This document shows, piece after piece, positions 56,382-64,000 of a stretch of 64,000 nucleotides of DNA; position 1 is the stretch's first letter; the number at the start of each line of letters is the position of its first letter. The notes below the pieces were generated by a model. That model was not told where the DNA came from. It saw only the letters and a list, made by a program, of their open reading frames with translations, and searched no databases. Source of the stretch: Bacteroides sp. UBA1317 (GTDB lineage Bacteria; Bacteroidota; Bacteroidia; Bacteroidales; Bacteroidaceae); NCBI GenBank assembly GCA_002307035.1, contig DBTL01000001.1, forward strand, positions 1-64,000, given 5' to 3'. A program made the translations under genes and the position numbers.

Positions 56382-56597
56382 TCATGAAATGGTGAACTCT
56401 AAGCTCATCTGATCTCCGTCATATATCTCCCGAAAGCCGATGTCTTGTTCGGATAAATAAGCTTTCAGATCGCTGAAAACATTGGCATCATTGATAATGA
56501 TTTTAAGACTTTCACCTGTCTTTGCCTGACAGATGGCGGCCATAGCCGGAATTAGCGGACTGTATCTTGTTTCTTCGCAAGTATCAATTGTTTTCAT
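56382..56597 (-). CDS. TusA-like small protein lacking the usual catalytic cysteine
   Basis: The 71-residue protein resembles the TusA/SirA sulfur-carrier fold: MKTIDTCEE, then SPLIPAMAAICQAKTGESLK, IIINDANVFSDLKAYLSE and a final beta strand. TusA proteins carry a C-P-x-P motif before the first helix. Here the equivalent position reads R-Y-S-P, so the persulfide cysteine is missing; Cys7 is close but offset. It overlaps the upstream gene (ATGA at 56597-56600), so the two are translated together. Confidence 0.55.
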   Translation of the reverse strand: MKTIDTCEETRYSPLIPAMAAICQAKTGESLKIIINDANVFSDLKAYLSEQDIGFREIYDGDQMSLEFTIS

Positions 56598-56917
56598 TAC
56601 TTATCATCTTCTTCTGATTCATCGTCTTTGGATAGCCAACGTAAATATAGTTTGATTAGTTGTTGCAATCCGAAGGCCTTCATATTATTATGGTAGATAA
56701 CATCAATGCAAAGATCCAGCAGATCTCTGCTATCTTCTGTTTGTGCGGCTATCAAAGCGCGAATGTTGAGTCTTAGCTTCTCGAGTACGTCTTCGTCTAT
56801 GATTCCTGTACTATCGATGAGGTGCCGGAACAGAGCATATTTTTCTATGGTTGCCAGATTTTTCCCTGAAACTTCCATGCATCTTGTGCCGGATGTATTT
56901 GCCTGTATTGTGTACAT
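56597..56917 (-). CDS. hypothetical helical protein upstream of the TusA-like gene
   Basis: The 106-residue protein (a start at residue 14, MEVSGKNL, is also possible) is helical and ends in an acidic tail (SKDDESEEDDK). The centre (IIDEDVLEKLRLNIRALIAA, then RDLLDLCIDVIYHNNMKAFG) has no family I recognise. Coupled translation with the TusA-like gene suggests they work together. Confidence 0.7.
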   Translation of the reverse strand: MYTIQANTSGTRCMEVSGKNLATIEKYALFRHLIDSTGIIDEDVLEKLRLNIRALIAAQTEDSRDLLDLCIDVIYHNNMKAFGLQQLIKLYLRWLSKDDESEEDDK

Positions 56918-57021
56918 AGTGCTTCTGTTTTTAGGTTATTACTATAGGCAAAGATAGAATTTATATCGGATAATCAATAAAAATCTTATTTTCTTAACTT
57001 AATTTGTTGCTAAATTGTTTC

Positions 57022-59937
57022 TTAGCGTTCTGAGAAGAACTTCAGGGCAGATGCCATGATGTTTGCCCTATCAACTTCAGACTCGATACTCTCGAAGGGG
57101 AAGCTTAAAACAAACGTGCGGTAGTCTCCTTTGTAAGCAATACCTGCGCTTTGGTTGCTTGGCGAATAAAGAAAGACGGGAAAGGCGGGAGCGACAGGTA
57201 CGATGCAGTCCGGATGGCTCACGGCATAGCTTCGTTCATTGGGTAGGCGTGGAATGGTCACTGTGCGCCCTAATCCGTTAATTCTTCCCGAACGGTTATC
57301 TCGCAAGGAAGTTTGGTATCCATATTTTAGTATTTTTGCTGTAAACTCACGGTTTCCTTGCGAATCGTTCATGTCGCTACCAATGTATGACCCACTCACC
57401 AACAGATTGCCTCCCGCTTGACAGAAGGCTGTGATAAGCCGTTGCATGGATGAAGAGAATGTTTTGTAATAAGCATTGCGCGAAGGGTTGCTTTCCATAT
57501 CTTCTTTCTCCAGACCAAGAATGAGATCAACAATGGGATAGCGTTCTAATCGAACATTGCCACTCTCAACAGCTTCGTTGCTGCACGACACAAAGCTATA
57601 ATTGCCTGCCGCTTGTATGGCTTTTCCGTGAATGAATGGATAATCGAAAGTATTACCCATAATCTTCATCCCTTCTAATTCGCCGGTGCTGTATCCCAAA
57701 CTTCCCTTTCCTTCTTTGCCGGCTTTCTTTCGGTCAAAACCTGTTTGGACGCCACTATATGAAATATCGTACAGATAAGGAACTCCCGGATCTTCTTCGA
57801 GGTCGAAGCCTGCTTCGTTGGCATTGTCTACTACAGCCGGTCCACTTATGCGATCGAATCCGTTGACAATGAGTACTTGCCCTTTTTCACGTTTGGCTTT
57901 ATAAGCTGCAAGTATCTCCGAAGGAAAACTCTCACCGCCACGGTTGACTGCTGTTACTTTGAATGAGTAAACCAGTCCGGGTTCTATTTTTATGGTATAT
58001 GACGAGGCATTTACCAATACACCATTGTCAAAACCTCCGCGTCCTACTCTGGTATAAACCATGTATTCTTTGGCTTTTGCGCTAGGTTCCAACGGGTCGT
58101 TTACCTCTCTCCATTTTAGTTCTAAAGTATTCTTCTTCTTTCCAAACGCAATGGCAAAATGACTCACAGGCAAGGGTTGCACTACATATTCTTTGTTATG
58201 CTGTGTGCATACAAAGCGGAGAATCGATTTATACATCGAACGCCCCACGGTGAATTTGAAGTTTGGATCGTGTCCCAGTTTCATATCAGCAAAGTTCTGA
58301 TGAGCAAGCAATTCGATGATAGCGGACGGCACAGCGGGTAGGCGGGTCTCGCTATAATTCCTGTCCCACAAATGGCGTCGTGTCCATTGCACATCAAACT
58401 TAGAAGGGATATCTTTTTGCAATTGCGTTAGCATAATATCCGCCAGATCACGTGAAGCATAACGACTGACACCCGAATTGAGTAATCCGTTATTAGAGTC
58501 GGTGGTATAGATGCCCAGCGAGCCGATAATGTTATTTTCTTTACTAAATCCTGCATCCGTATGCAGCGCCACGGCCATTTCCATGGGCACTCCCAGTCCT
58601 TTCTGCTTAGGATTGTACACAGAGCCGCCCGATAGATAATTGATTGTGTTGGCACGTGCGTTAATATCGTCTACATAGTCGTTGGAGCCTTTTCGACCTC
58701 CATATACTTCATAAGGCATTCCTCCCCATTGGGCAGCATAACGTGCACCTTCCAGATAGCGGGGCAGTCCACTGGTGCTGCCTCCACGGGAAATATTCCC
58801 CATTCCGCCTCCAAAACGAACAGCATCAGCGCATACGACCCCTTTTTCTTTGCTTTCATTACTTAAAGCCACCATGCCGTAATCATAATTGCCTTTATCA
58901 AATTCAAATGTACCTAGATAAACCCACGTGCCACTGCCTATCTTTTGGTTGACTTTAAATTCCGTCACCCCACCTTTGTGAAATACCAAATATTTGGCAT
59001 CACTTACGCTATTGGGTAGTGTCTGATAAGATACGTATACGGCATAACTTCCCGTCTCGGGGATGTCGGGCACCCACTCGGCAAAAGCTTTCTCTTTTTT
59101 CTTTTCAGTTGGCGCATAGCGGGCAGTACCTTCAAGAAACGGGTTCTCCCCATCGTTGTAGATCCGTTTTTTCTGAGCAAACCCCAATGCATCGGTGGTT
59201 TCCCAACGCGCTTTGCGACTTTTTATTTCCAGATACATAGAACCACTTCGCCGACTATCATTGTCTACTATCACCTCATTCTTTTGTGTATCCCTTTCGC
59301 GGGGTGTAAACACATTGGCTCCCGCATTTTCTAGCATTGGGATGATATAAGGCAGAATGAAGGATTGCGTGAATTGATCTTCTGTCGTAGAAAATAAACG
59401 TGGGCGTTGCCAGCCCCATTCTTTTTTATCGTTGATGTAATATTTCCCATGACTTTGCCACAAGGCGATGTGCCGTCCGTTGAGTCCTCGATTAACGTTG
59501 TACGGACGCGATGTATTTGTAACCCATGGCGCATCTGTATAGTCTATATCCTCATACAAACGAGATTTATCTTTTTTGTTTTTTCGGTAGATATTGGGGA
59601 TTAACTCATCAATCGATTTGCCGTCGGCAATCACCGTCATGTCGAAAAAACAAACCGGTCCCGGGAGTAGTTGTTTCAATTGATGATAGATGTTCTCTGT
59701 TATTTCAGGTAGAAAAGGCTGGTAGCCAAAATTGCTATTGGCATAAATCAACAGCTTCTTTCGGTTGTAATCAATCCTAAAACTGTCTAGTTGGCAAGTT
59801 CCTATGTTCGTTGAAGAACAAGTATATTGTCTGAAATAATTTCTTAATCGTTCAGATGTGTTCTGTTCCACATCCTGAGCCAAAGTGTGATGGACGAAAA
59901 GTAACGTTAGAATAGAAAATAGAACTAATTTTTTCAT
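57022..59937 (-). CDS. secreted amidase-like protein with golvesin/xanthan-lyase and fibronectin domains
   Basis: The 971-residue protein has a signal peptide (about 1-20, ending TLAQD). Two separated segments look like an N-acetylmuramoyl-L-alanine amidase fold: HIALWQSHGKYY (about 152) with MLENAGANVFTPRERD, and later MAVALHTDAGF with SAIIELLAHQNFAD. Between them (about 240-375) lies a golvesin C-terminal-like domain (YAVYVSYQTLPNSVSDAKYL). A fibronectin type III domain follows at about 610-690. Homologues are often labelled xanthan lyase, a name not supported by motifs here. A cell-wall or glycan role is inferred. Confidence 0.75.
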   Translation of the reverse strand: MKKLVLFSILTLLFVHHTLAQDVEQNTSERLRNYFRQYTCSSTNIGTCQLDSFRIDYNRKKLLIYANSNFGYQPFLPEITENIYHQLKQLLPGPVCFFDMTVIADGKSIDELIPNIYRKNKKDKSRLYEDIDYTDAPWVTNTSRPYNVNRGLNGRHIALWQSHGKYYINDKKEWGWQRPRLFSTTEDQFTQSFILPYIIPMLENAGANVFTPRERDTQKNEVIVDNDSRRSGSMYLEIKSRKARWETTDALGFAQKKRIYNDGENPFLEGTARYAPTEKKKEKAFAEWVPDIPETGSYAVYVSYQTLPNSVSDAKYLVFHKGGVTEFKVNQKIGSGTWVYLGTFEFDKGNYDYGMVALSNESKEKGVVCADAVRFGGGMGNISRGGSTSGLPRYLEGARYAAQWGGMPYEVYGGRKGSNDYVDDINARANTINYLSGGSVYNPKQKGLGVPMEMAVALHTDAGFSKENNIIGSLGIYTTDSNNGLLNSGVSRYASRDLADIMLTQLQKDIPSKFDVQWTRRHLWDRNYSETRLPAVPSAIIELLAHQNFADMKLGHDPNFKFTVGRSMYKSILRFVCTQHNKEYVVQPLPVSHFAIAFGKKKNTLELKWREVNDPLEPSAKAKEYMVYTRVGRGGFDNGVLVNASSYTIKIEPGLVYSFKVTAVNRGGESFPSEILAAYKAKREKGQVLIVNGFDRISGPAVVDNANEAGFDLEEDPGVPYLYDISYSGVQTGFDRKKAGKEGKGSLGYSTGELEGMKIMGNTFDYPFIHGKAIQAAGNYSFVSCSNEAVESGNVRLERYPIVDLILGLEKEDMESNPSRNAYYKTFSSSMQRLITAFCQAGGNLLVSGSYIGSDMNDSQGNREFTAKILKYGYQTSLRDNRSGRINGLGRTVTIPRLPNERSYAVSHPDCIVPVAPAFPVFLYSPSNQSAGIAYKGDYRTFVLSFPFESIESEVDRANIMASALKFFSER

Positions 59938-59954
59938 GCTTGCAAATTATAGTG

Positions 59955-59962
59955 CAAAAGTA
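59955..59962 (-). promoter_or_regulatory. -7 promoter element of the amidase-like gene
   Basis: CAAAAGTA on the plus strand reads TACTTTTG on the minus strand, 17 bases before the start codon at 59937. Confidence 0.5.
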
Positions 59963-60616
59963 TCAGTTAAGAACTGAAAAATGAAAGCTGATAGGTTAAG
60001 GATGATTAACGTTGGTGAGGTTATTGTTCAATTAGTATTCAATCAATTTGCTATTTCCTCATTTCCCCTTTTTTAGAAAATCTGCCGGAGACATGTTTTC
60101 CAAGCCTTTTTCTGTCATAGTTCTAGCCTTTTTTGTATGAATTTTTACCTTTATTTTTACCTCAGAAATTCCGCACAGCTTTCAGCCACCCCGTCAGCCA
60201 TCCTATCCCACTGATAATCAATGAGATAATGGCCTCTTACAAACAGCACCGAGCCAGGTCTTCAGCCACAATATAATAAATATTAAGTATTTAAAGAGAA
60301 GAGTGCATTTTGAGGTGATTCTTAGTCGTGCGCCAACTTTTAAGGATTCCCTTCATGTAAGTTTTTCTTGCGGAGGATACTTTCCCGAACTTTAAAGTAG
60401 TTTTCGTTTTTGCTCATTCCTGATTTTATTATTATTATTTTTATGCCGTCATTAAGATAACAAGCACAAATATAAATATAATAATTGACATAAATGCTTT
60501 TTTTTATCTCCTATTGATTAAAAATTATTGTGTTAATAGGAATTTATTTTTATTTTCGTAAAAGAACATATACCATAATACATTGTTTGAATTAAACACA
60601 AATAATATTATACATT
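59963..60616. other. intergenic region upstream of the recombinase gene
   Basis: No gene is recognisable in about 650 bases. A C-rich stretch around 60170-60260 stands out from AT-rich flanks. TTTTTACCT occurs twice with 12-bp spacing near 60145-60163. No convincing promoter for the recombinase gene was found. Confidence 0.35.
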
Positions 60617-60658
60617 ATGGAACGAATAAAGTACTCAAAACAAAACAAAACAAAAAGA

Positions 60659-61660
60659 ATGAATTCATTGCACGCTTTCGTGTCACAACTGACCGCCGAA
60701 TTGACCGGATCAGGACGACACGCCACCGCCCGCTCCTATGAGAGCGCCTTAAAACGGCTAACCCTGTTTACCCGAAATGAAAAAATCACGTTTGCGGAAT
60801 TGACGCCTTCCCTGCTCAAGCGGTATGAGCAGCACCTTTACGCCGACGGTTGCAAACGCAATTCCGTCTCCTTGTACATGCGGATGCTGCGCTCCATCTG
60901 TAATCAGGCCCGCCGGTTAGGAATCGCCGATTTTCAAGCGGGATTATTCGACGAGGTGTTCACCGGCACCGAGAGCTGCCGCAAGCGCGCCGTCTCTCCC
61001 GATGTCATCCGCCGCCTGTATGAGTTCGACCTGGAGGCGGAAACCTACGCCCTGCGCTTCAGCCGGGACATGTTCCTGCTGTCATTCTATCTGCGCGGCA
61101 TTCCTTTTGTCGATCTGGCCCACCTGCGAAAGAGCGACCTTGGAAAAAATCTGCTCACTTATCGGCGCAGCAAGACGGGGCGGGAGCTCACCGTCAGTCT
61201 GGAACCCTGCGCATTGGCCATCCTGCGCAAATACGCCCTCCCGGCCGAAGGTTCCCCTTACTTGCTGCCGATCATCACCCGCATTGGGAAAAATGAATAC
61301 GGCCAGTACCAGAGTGCCCTGCGGCTCTACAACTGTCATTTGGAACGCATATCAAAGCTGATGGGATTAAAAGAGAGCCTGACCTCTTACGTGGCCCGTC
61401 ATTCGTGGGCCACGGCTGCCTACAGGGAAGGCATCCCCGTAGCCGTGATCAGCGAGTCCCTGGGACACAGTTCGGAGAAGGTGACCTACAACTACCTGGC
61501 CTCGTTTGACAACCGCACGCTCAAACGGGCCAATCGCAAGGTTATAGCGCTGATCATGCCGCAAACGACCAAACTGCGATTTGGCAAAGGTAGTCCCGGC
61601 CTGCCGGAAACACCCTGCCCGGCACCAAGACCTAAATGGGAAAACAAGGCGTTAGGGTAA
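60659..61660 (+). CDS. tyrosine-type site-specific recombinase, likely DNA invertase
   Basis: The start is taken at 60659 (333 residues); 60617 is also open. An N-terminal SAM-like DNA-binding domain (about 1-100; ARSYESALKRLTLFTRNEKI) precedes a catalytic domain with the expected residues: Arg in FYLRGIPFVDL, Lys in SKTGREL, RH in YVARHSWATAA, His in LGHSSEKV and the nucleophile Tyr in VTYNYLASF. This is the integrase type linked in Bacteroides to inversion of promoters. A pair of 32-bp inverted repeats lies 119 bases downstream. The gene is clearly richer in GC than its surroundings. Confidence 0.9.
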   Translation: MNSLHAFVSQLTAELTGSGRHATARSYESALKRLTLFTRNEKITFAELTPSLLKRYEQHLYADGCKRNSVSLYMRMLRSICNQARRLGIADFQAGLFDEVFTGTESCRKRAVSPDVIRRLYEFDLEAETYALRFSRDMFLLSFYLRGIPFVDLAHLRKSDLGKNLLTYRRSKTGRELTVSLEPCALAILRKYALPAEGSPYLLPIITRIGKNEYGQYQSALRLYNCHLERISKLMGLKESLTSYVARHSWATAAYREGIPVAVISESLGHSSEKVTYNYLASFDNRTLKRANRKVIALIMPQTTKLRFGKGSPGLPETPCPAPRPKWENKALG

Positions 61661-61695
61661 AAAAACAAGGCGTTGTTTTTCCAACGGAAGGCGTT
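61641..61695 (+). repeat. three direct repeats at an exact 21-bp period after the recombinase gene
   Basis: AAGGCGTT occurs at 61646-61653, 61667-61674 and 61688-61695, exactly 21 bases apart. The first two copies extend to AAAACAAGGCGTT. Spacing of two helical turns puts all copies on one face of DNA, as for protein-binding iterons. The first copy overlaps the end of the recombinase gene. Confidence 0.6.
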
Positions 61696-61778
61696 CTGCA
61701 GAAATAACAAGTAAGGCCCTTACGAAATAGAAGATATGGAATGAAAGTATTTGCCACAAGGCTTCAGAGAAGATTTCA

Positions 61779-61810
61779 TTCTTTCTGTTACTTCACAGGT
61801 AACGGAAAAA
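61779..61810 (+). repeat. left 32-bp inverted repeat of an invertible DNA segment
   Basis: This 32-bp sequence is repeated without mismatch in inverted orientation at 62362-62393. Each copy is a recombinase-type site: imperfect 12-bp arms ending in GTTAC and starting with GTAAC (10 of 12 bases symmetric) around a 7-bp centre TTCACAG. Confidence 0.85.
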
Positions 61811-62361
61811 TTTGATTTGGCAAATATTGAACTATTTTATTTAATAACCAAATAAAATATTATAAATTTATATTTTATATTAAAAAAAGCGCTCCATTAC
61901 CCTTCTATTTATTATTGTAAATATATTAAATAGTTATTTTATGTGTATATTAATATATTAATATTAAATATTGAATATATACATACATTTCCCTGTGTCA
62001 GTATGACTCATTTTTATATTTATTTTAAGAAATATAACCTTTGTTCCGCTTCTCCGTTTTATCCCCTTCTTATTCCTGAGCAACGTGGCAAGTGTAAAAT
62101 AGAGATAATAAATAAGCGCCTTTCAAAGTTGTTTCCAAGATAGTTTAAGGCACAATGGAAGTACTAAGAAATTTATAGTCCCTTAGGCGCTTGATCCCAG
62201 TATATTTCAGCGGTATACGGAAAGGAGTCAAGGATTTAAATACAAAATTCGACTTTTGGAAGAAATATAAAATACTGACATAAAGACATTAAATGCAGAT
62301 ATTTCTTCATTTTTAGACCCTTAAAATGCCCGGATATGGTCGCAACCGATTGATTCTCTTG
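61811..62361. promoter_or_regulatory. 551-bp invertible segment, probable phase-variable promoter
   Basis: The segment between the repeats is AT-rich and non-coding; a 66-codon frame at 61943-62143 looks accidental. No exact TAnnTTTG occurs. Near matches are AACCTTTG on the plus strand (62036-62043) and CAACTTTG on the minus strand (62124-62131). The latter has a TTG 21 bases upstream on its strand, making it slightly the better promoter and leaving the operon possibly OFF as drawn. An AAGCGCC/GGCGCTT inverted repeat lies at 62114-62120 and 62186-62192. Confidence 0.65.
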
Positions 62362-62393
62362 TTTTTCCGTTACCTGTGAAGTAACAGAAAGAA
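62362..62393 (-). repeat. right 32-bp inverted repeat of the invertible segment
   Basis: Exact reverse complement of 61779-61810. It ends 43 bases before the start codon at 62437, so the orientation of the enclosed DNA decides what lies upstream of the operon. Confidence 0.85.
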
Positions 62394-62436
62394 CATTTTG
62401 AAGAAACAAAAAACAAACAGAAAGGAATTTAATAAG

Positions 62437-62838
62437 ATGTTGAGTTTAGAAGTTGTAAAAGCTGTCTCTCTACTAAGGGAGATAAACTACAGCCTTTCGG
62501 GTAGAGAAAGCGCTGGCAAGTCTCCTCTTTCGGAGTTTGATACCAGAAGATTATTGGGCAAGCTCCACTCCTCTGGGCTTATTCGTTTGAAAGCAACAAG
62601 AAACGGGGCTTTAAGTTCGAACTCTTACGAACTGTGTTATCCCATCTATCAGATCTCCCTTTGCGATATATTAGTAGCTACAGGAGGAGGTATAGAACTT
62701 TCGGTAGAAAACACGGAAGATATCTATAACAATTATGGCATGGCCGGTAATCGTCTTGGCATCCTTAACCAGATGGCTTGCCGTTATCTTTCTGAGATTC
62801 ACCTGACTGATGTGTTTTTGAGCGAATCGGGCAAATAG
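62437..62838 (+). CDS. Rrf2-like winged-helix regulator, first gene of the fimbrial operon
   Basis: The start is set at ATG 62437, which has a purine-rich AAAGGA upstream; a TTG at 62398 is also in frame. The 133-residue protein has a winged-helix region (SPLSEFDTRRLLGKLHSSGL, then IRLKATRNG) and a GGIELSV segment near 95 as in Rrf2 proteins. The Cys cluster of iron-sulfur Rrf2 members is not evident. It is 4 bases from the next gene and probably controls the operon in addition to DNA inversion. Confidence 0.6.
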   Translation: MLSLEVVKAVSLLREINYSLSGRESAGKSPLSEFDTRRLLGKLHSSGLIRLKATRNGALSSNSYELCYPIYQISLCDILVATGGGIELSVENTEDIYNNYGMAGNRLGILNQMACRYLSEIHLTDVFLSESGK

Positions 62839-62842
62839 ATAC

Positions 62843-63421
62843 ATGGCAAAAAGAGTGTTCTTGCTTTTCCTACTCTTGGCAGTTTTTGTCCTCCCCCGAC
62901 TGGGCGGTCAGACGCTGGCCGTGAAGACTAATGTGCTGTCGGATGCCGTGGGTTCTCCCAATATAAGTTTGGAGCAGTCGCTTGGCGGCCGCCTGAGCCT
63001 TGATGTTTCGGGGCATTACAATCCCTTTTCTTCCGAAGGTAGCATGCGCCGCCGCAAGCACTGGCTGCTTCAGCCGGAACTACGCCTGTGGCGCTGCCAA
63101 CCCTTTTCCGGCCACTTCATCGGCCTGCACGTTTTGGCGGGGGAGTATAACATTGCCGACGCGGACTTGCCGCTGGGTTTGTACAAGGGCACCAAGACAT
63201 GGAGGTATGAGGGTTTTGTGATGGGCACGGGAATCAGTTACGGTTATCATTTCATCCTCTCTCCCCGCTGGGGGATAGAAGCGGTGCTGGGAGCCGGCTA
63301 TGTTCGCGCGAGCTATGACCGCTACCGCTGCGCGCATTGCGGAGAGAAACTTGGTAGCGGGTACAAGAATTACCTGGGCCCCACCAAGGCGGCTATTTCG
63401 GTGGTATATCTGATTAAATGA
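62843..63421 (+). CDS. DUF3575 domain outer-membrane-type protein
   Basis: The 192-residue protein has a signal peptide (about 1-23) and a DUF3575 domain (LAVKTNVLSDAVGSPNISLE, then SLDVSGHYNPF, YEGFVMGTGISYGYHF and GAGYVRASYDRY). The pattern fits a small beta-barrel. In Bacteroidales, DUF3575 genes accompany Mfa/FimA-type fimbrial operons and stand next to DUF3868, as here. Role in assembly is inferred. Confidence 0.85.
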   Translation: MAKRVFLLFLLLAVFVLPRLGGQTLAVKTNVLSDAVGSPNISLEQSLGGRLSLDVSGHYNPFSSEGSMRRRKHWLLQPELRLWRCQPFSGHFIGLHVLAGEYNIADADLPLGLYKGTKTWRYEGFVMGTGISYGYHFILSPRWGIEAVLGAGYVRASYDRYRCAHCGEKLGSGYKNYLGPTKAAISVVYLIK

Positions 63422-63460
63422 GACCTGAAAGTTTATACTATAATAATGATAGAAACGACA

Positions 63461-64000
63461 ATGAAGAAGAGTTTGATTGTATTATGGCTGCTTTTGCAAC
63501 TGTTTGTGGGCAAAGCGCTGAGCCAGGAGGCCTATAAGGGGCAGGTGTTCGTCACGGATAAGCACCTGTCCGTCTCGGGTGGCAAGCTGCACGTTGATCT
63601 GAGCGTGAATTACGAGGGCCTGAAGCTCCCCTCGGACGAGTCTCTGACGCTCACGCCCCTGCTTAAGGGAGCGGACCGCAGCCTTGAGTTGCCCGCCATC
63701 CAGGTGAACGGCATTCAGAAACAAAAGGCATATCACCGCAGTGAAACGCTGAACAAGAAGCACAGGAGCCTGAACGCCCCCGCCGTGGTGGTGAAGAACG
63801 ACGAGAGATCTTCCCGCCAGTTCTCTTATAAGATCTCCGTGCCCTACAGCGAATGGATGAAGGAGGCCGTATTGCTCATGCGCAGCCGGGAATGCGGATG
63901 CAACGGCAAGCCCGCCGCTGTTTTCGAGGACAAGATAGCCGACGGCATCACTCTGCCAAAGACACGGACTTCCACCATAAAGGAGGATATCGACAGTCGC
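63461..64000 (+). CDS. DUF3868 domain protein, cut by the window end
   Basis: From ATG 63461 the frame is open for 180 codons to the last base. It has a signal peptide (about 1-22, SLIVLWLLLQLFVGKALSQ) and a DUF3868 N-terminal domain (GKLHVDLSVNYEGLKLPSDE, LTPLLKG, then ISVPYSEWMKEAVLLMRSRE and CGCNGKP). DUF3868 proteins usually end in an OmpA-like domain that would lie beyond the window. They are encoded within Mfa/Fim-type fimbrial operons. Confidence 0.8.
   Translation, partial: MKKSLIVLWLLLQLFVGKALSQEAYKGQVFVTDKHLSVSGGKLHVDLSVNYEGLKLPSDESLTLTPLLKGADRSLELPAIQVNGIQKQKAYHRSETLNKKHRSLNAPAVVVKNDERSSRQFSYKISVPYSEWMKEAVLLMRSRECGCNGKPAAVFEDKIADGITLPKTRTSTIKEDIDSR

Noticed and set aside
57022..59937. 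True xanthan lyase
   Set aside because: Only the accessory golvesin-like domain supports that name; the catalytic part looks like an amidase.
61641..61695. CRISPR array or plasmid replication iterons
   Set aside because: Only three 8-base repeats with 13-base gaps, no cas genes and no replication initiator gene nearby.
61943..62143. 66-codon frame inside the invertible segment
   Set aside because: Starts in a TA-rich stretch, has no family resemblance, and the segment is better explained as an invertible promoter region.

Overview
The window looks like the chromosome of a Bacteroides species or a close Bacteroidales relative. Evidence: three SusC/SusD pairs, a one-protein hybrid two-component regulator, an ECF sigma/FecR pair, DUF4248 and DUF3987/VirE-type genes, an Mfa/Fim-type fimbrial operon start (DUF3575, DUF3868), and many Bacteroidales-type promoter elements (TTTG, about 20 bases, then TAnnTTTG). 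No rRNA, tRNA or CRISPR array was recognised.

Bases 1 to about 21,000 are accessory DNA. They hold decayed toxin-antitoxin loci (orphan HipB-like regulator, DUF3791/DUF3990, HigBA, a Fic fragment), two DUF4143 ATPases, an ECF sigma/FecR pair with no SusC/SusD beside it, and a DUF3987 primase-like gene. They also hold a very AT-rich cassette at 11,151-15,864. That cassette encodes a PD-(D/E)XK-like nuclease, a calcineurin-like phosphoesterase and an HSP90-like GHKL ATPase, the last two with overlapping stop and start codons. It is the best candidate here for an undescribed conflict (antiphage) system. A lipoprotein and an unknown small protein follow, then a cupin, a double GNAT protein, a RhuM-Fic protein and a secreted MBL hydrolase.

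Bases 21,900-54,200 carry three SusC/SusD loci. Locus 1 (21,937-32,523) carries an S9 peptidase, a zincin metalloprotease and a CE7-like esterase, so it looks directed at peptides or decorated polymers. Locus 2 (33,025-40,487) has SusC, SusD and a DUF4957/DUF5123-type beta-helix lipoprotein, followed by a convergent hybrid two-component regulator. Locus 3 (45,924-54,115) begins with a phosphoesterase lipoprotein, then SusC, SusD and a BACON-domain lipoprotein. An ABC-transporter remnant lies between loci 2 and 3.

Bases 54,476-59,937 hold ordinary minus-strand genes: a YgiQ-type radical SAM protein, a TusA-like protein, an unknown protein, and a large secreted amidase-like protein with a golvesin/xanthan-lyase domain.

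Bases 60,600-64,000 look like a phase-variable fimbrial locus. A tyrosine recombinase is followed by perfect 32-bp inverted repeats (61,779-61,810 and 62,362-62,393) enclosing 551 bp. The right repeat ends 43 bp before an operon of an Rrf2-like regulator, DUF3575 and DUF3868, which runs off the window. Inversion of the segment probably switches the operon.
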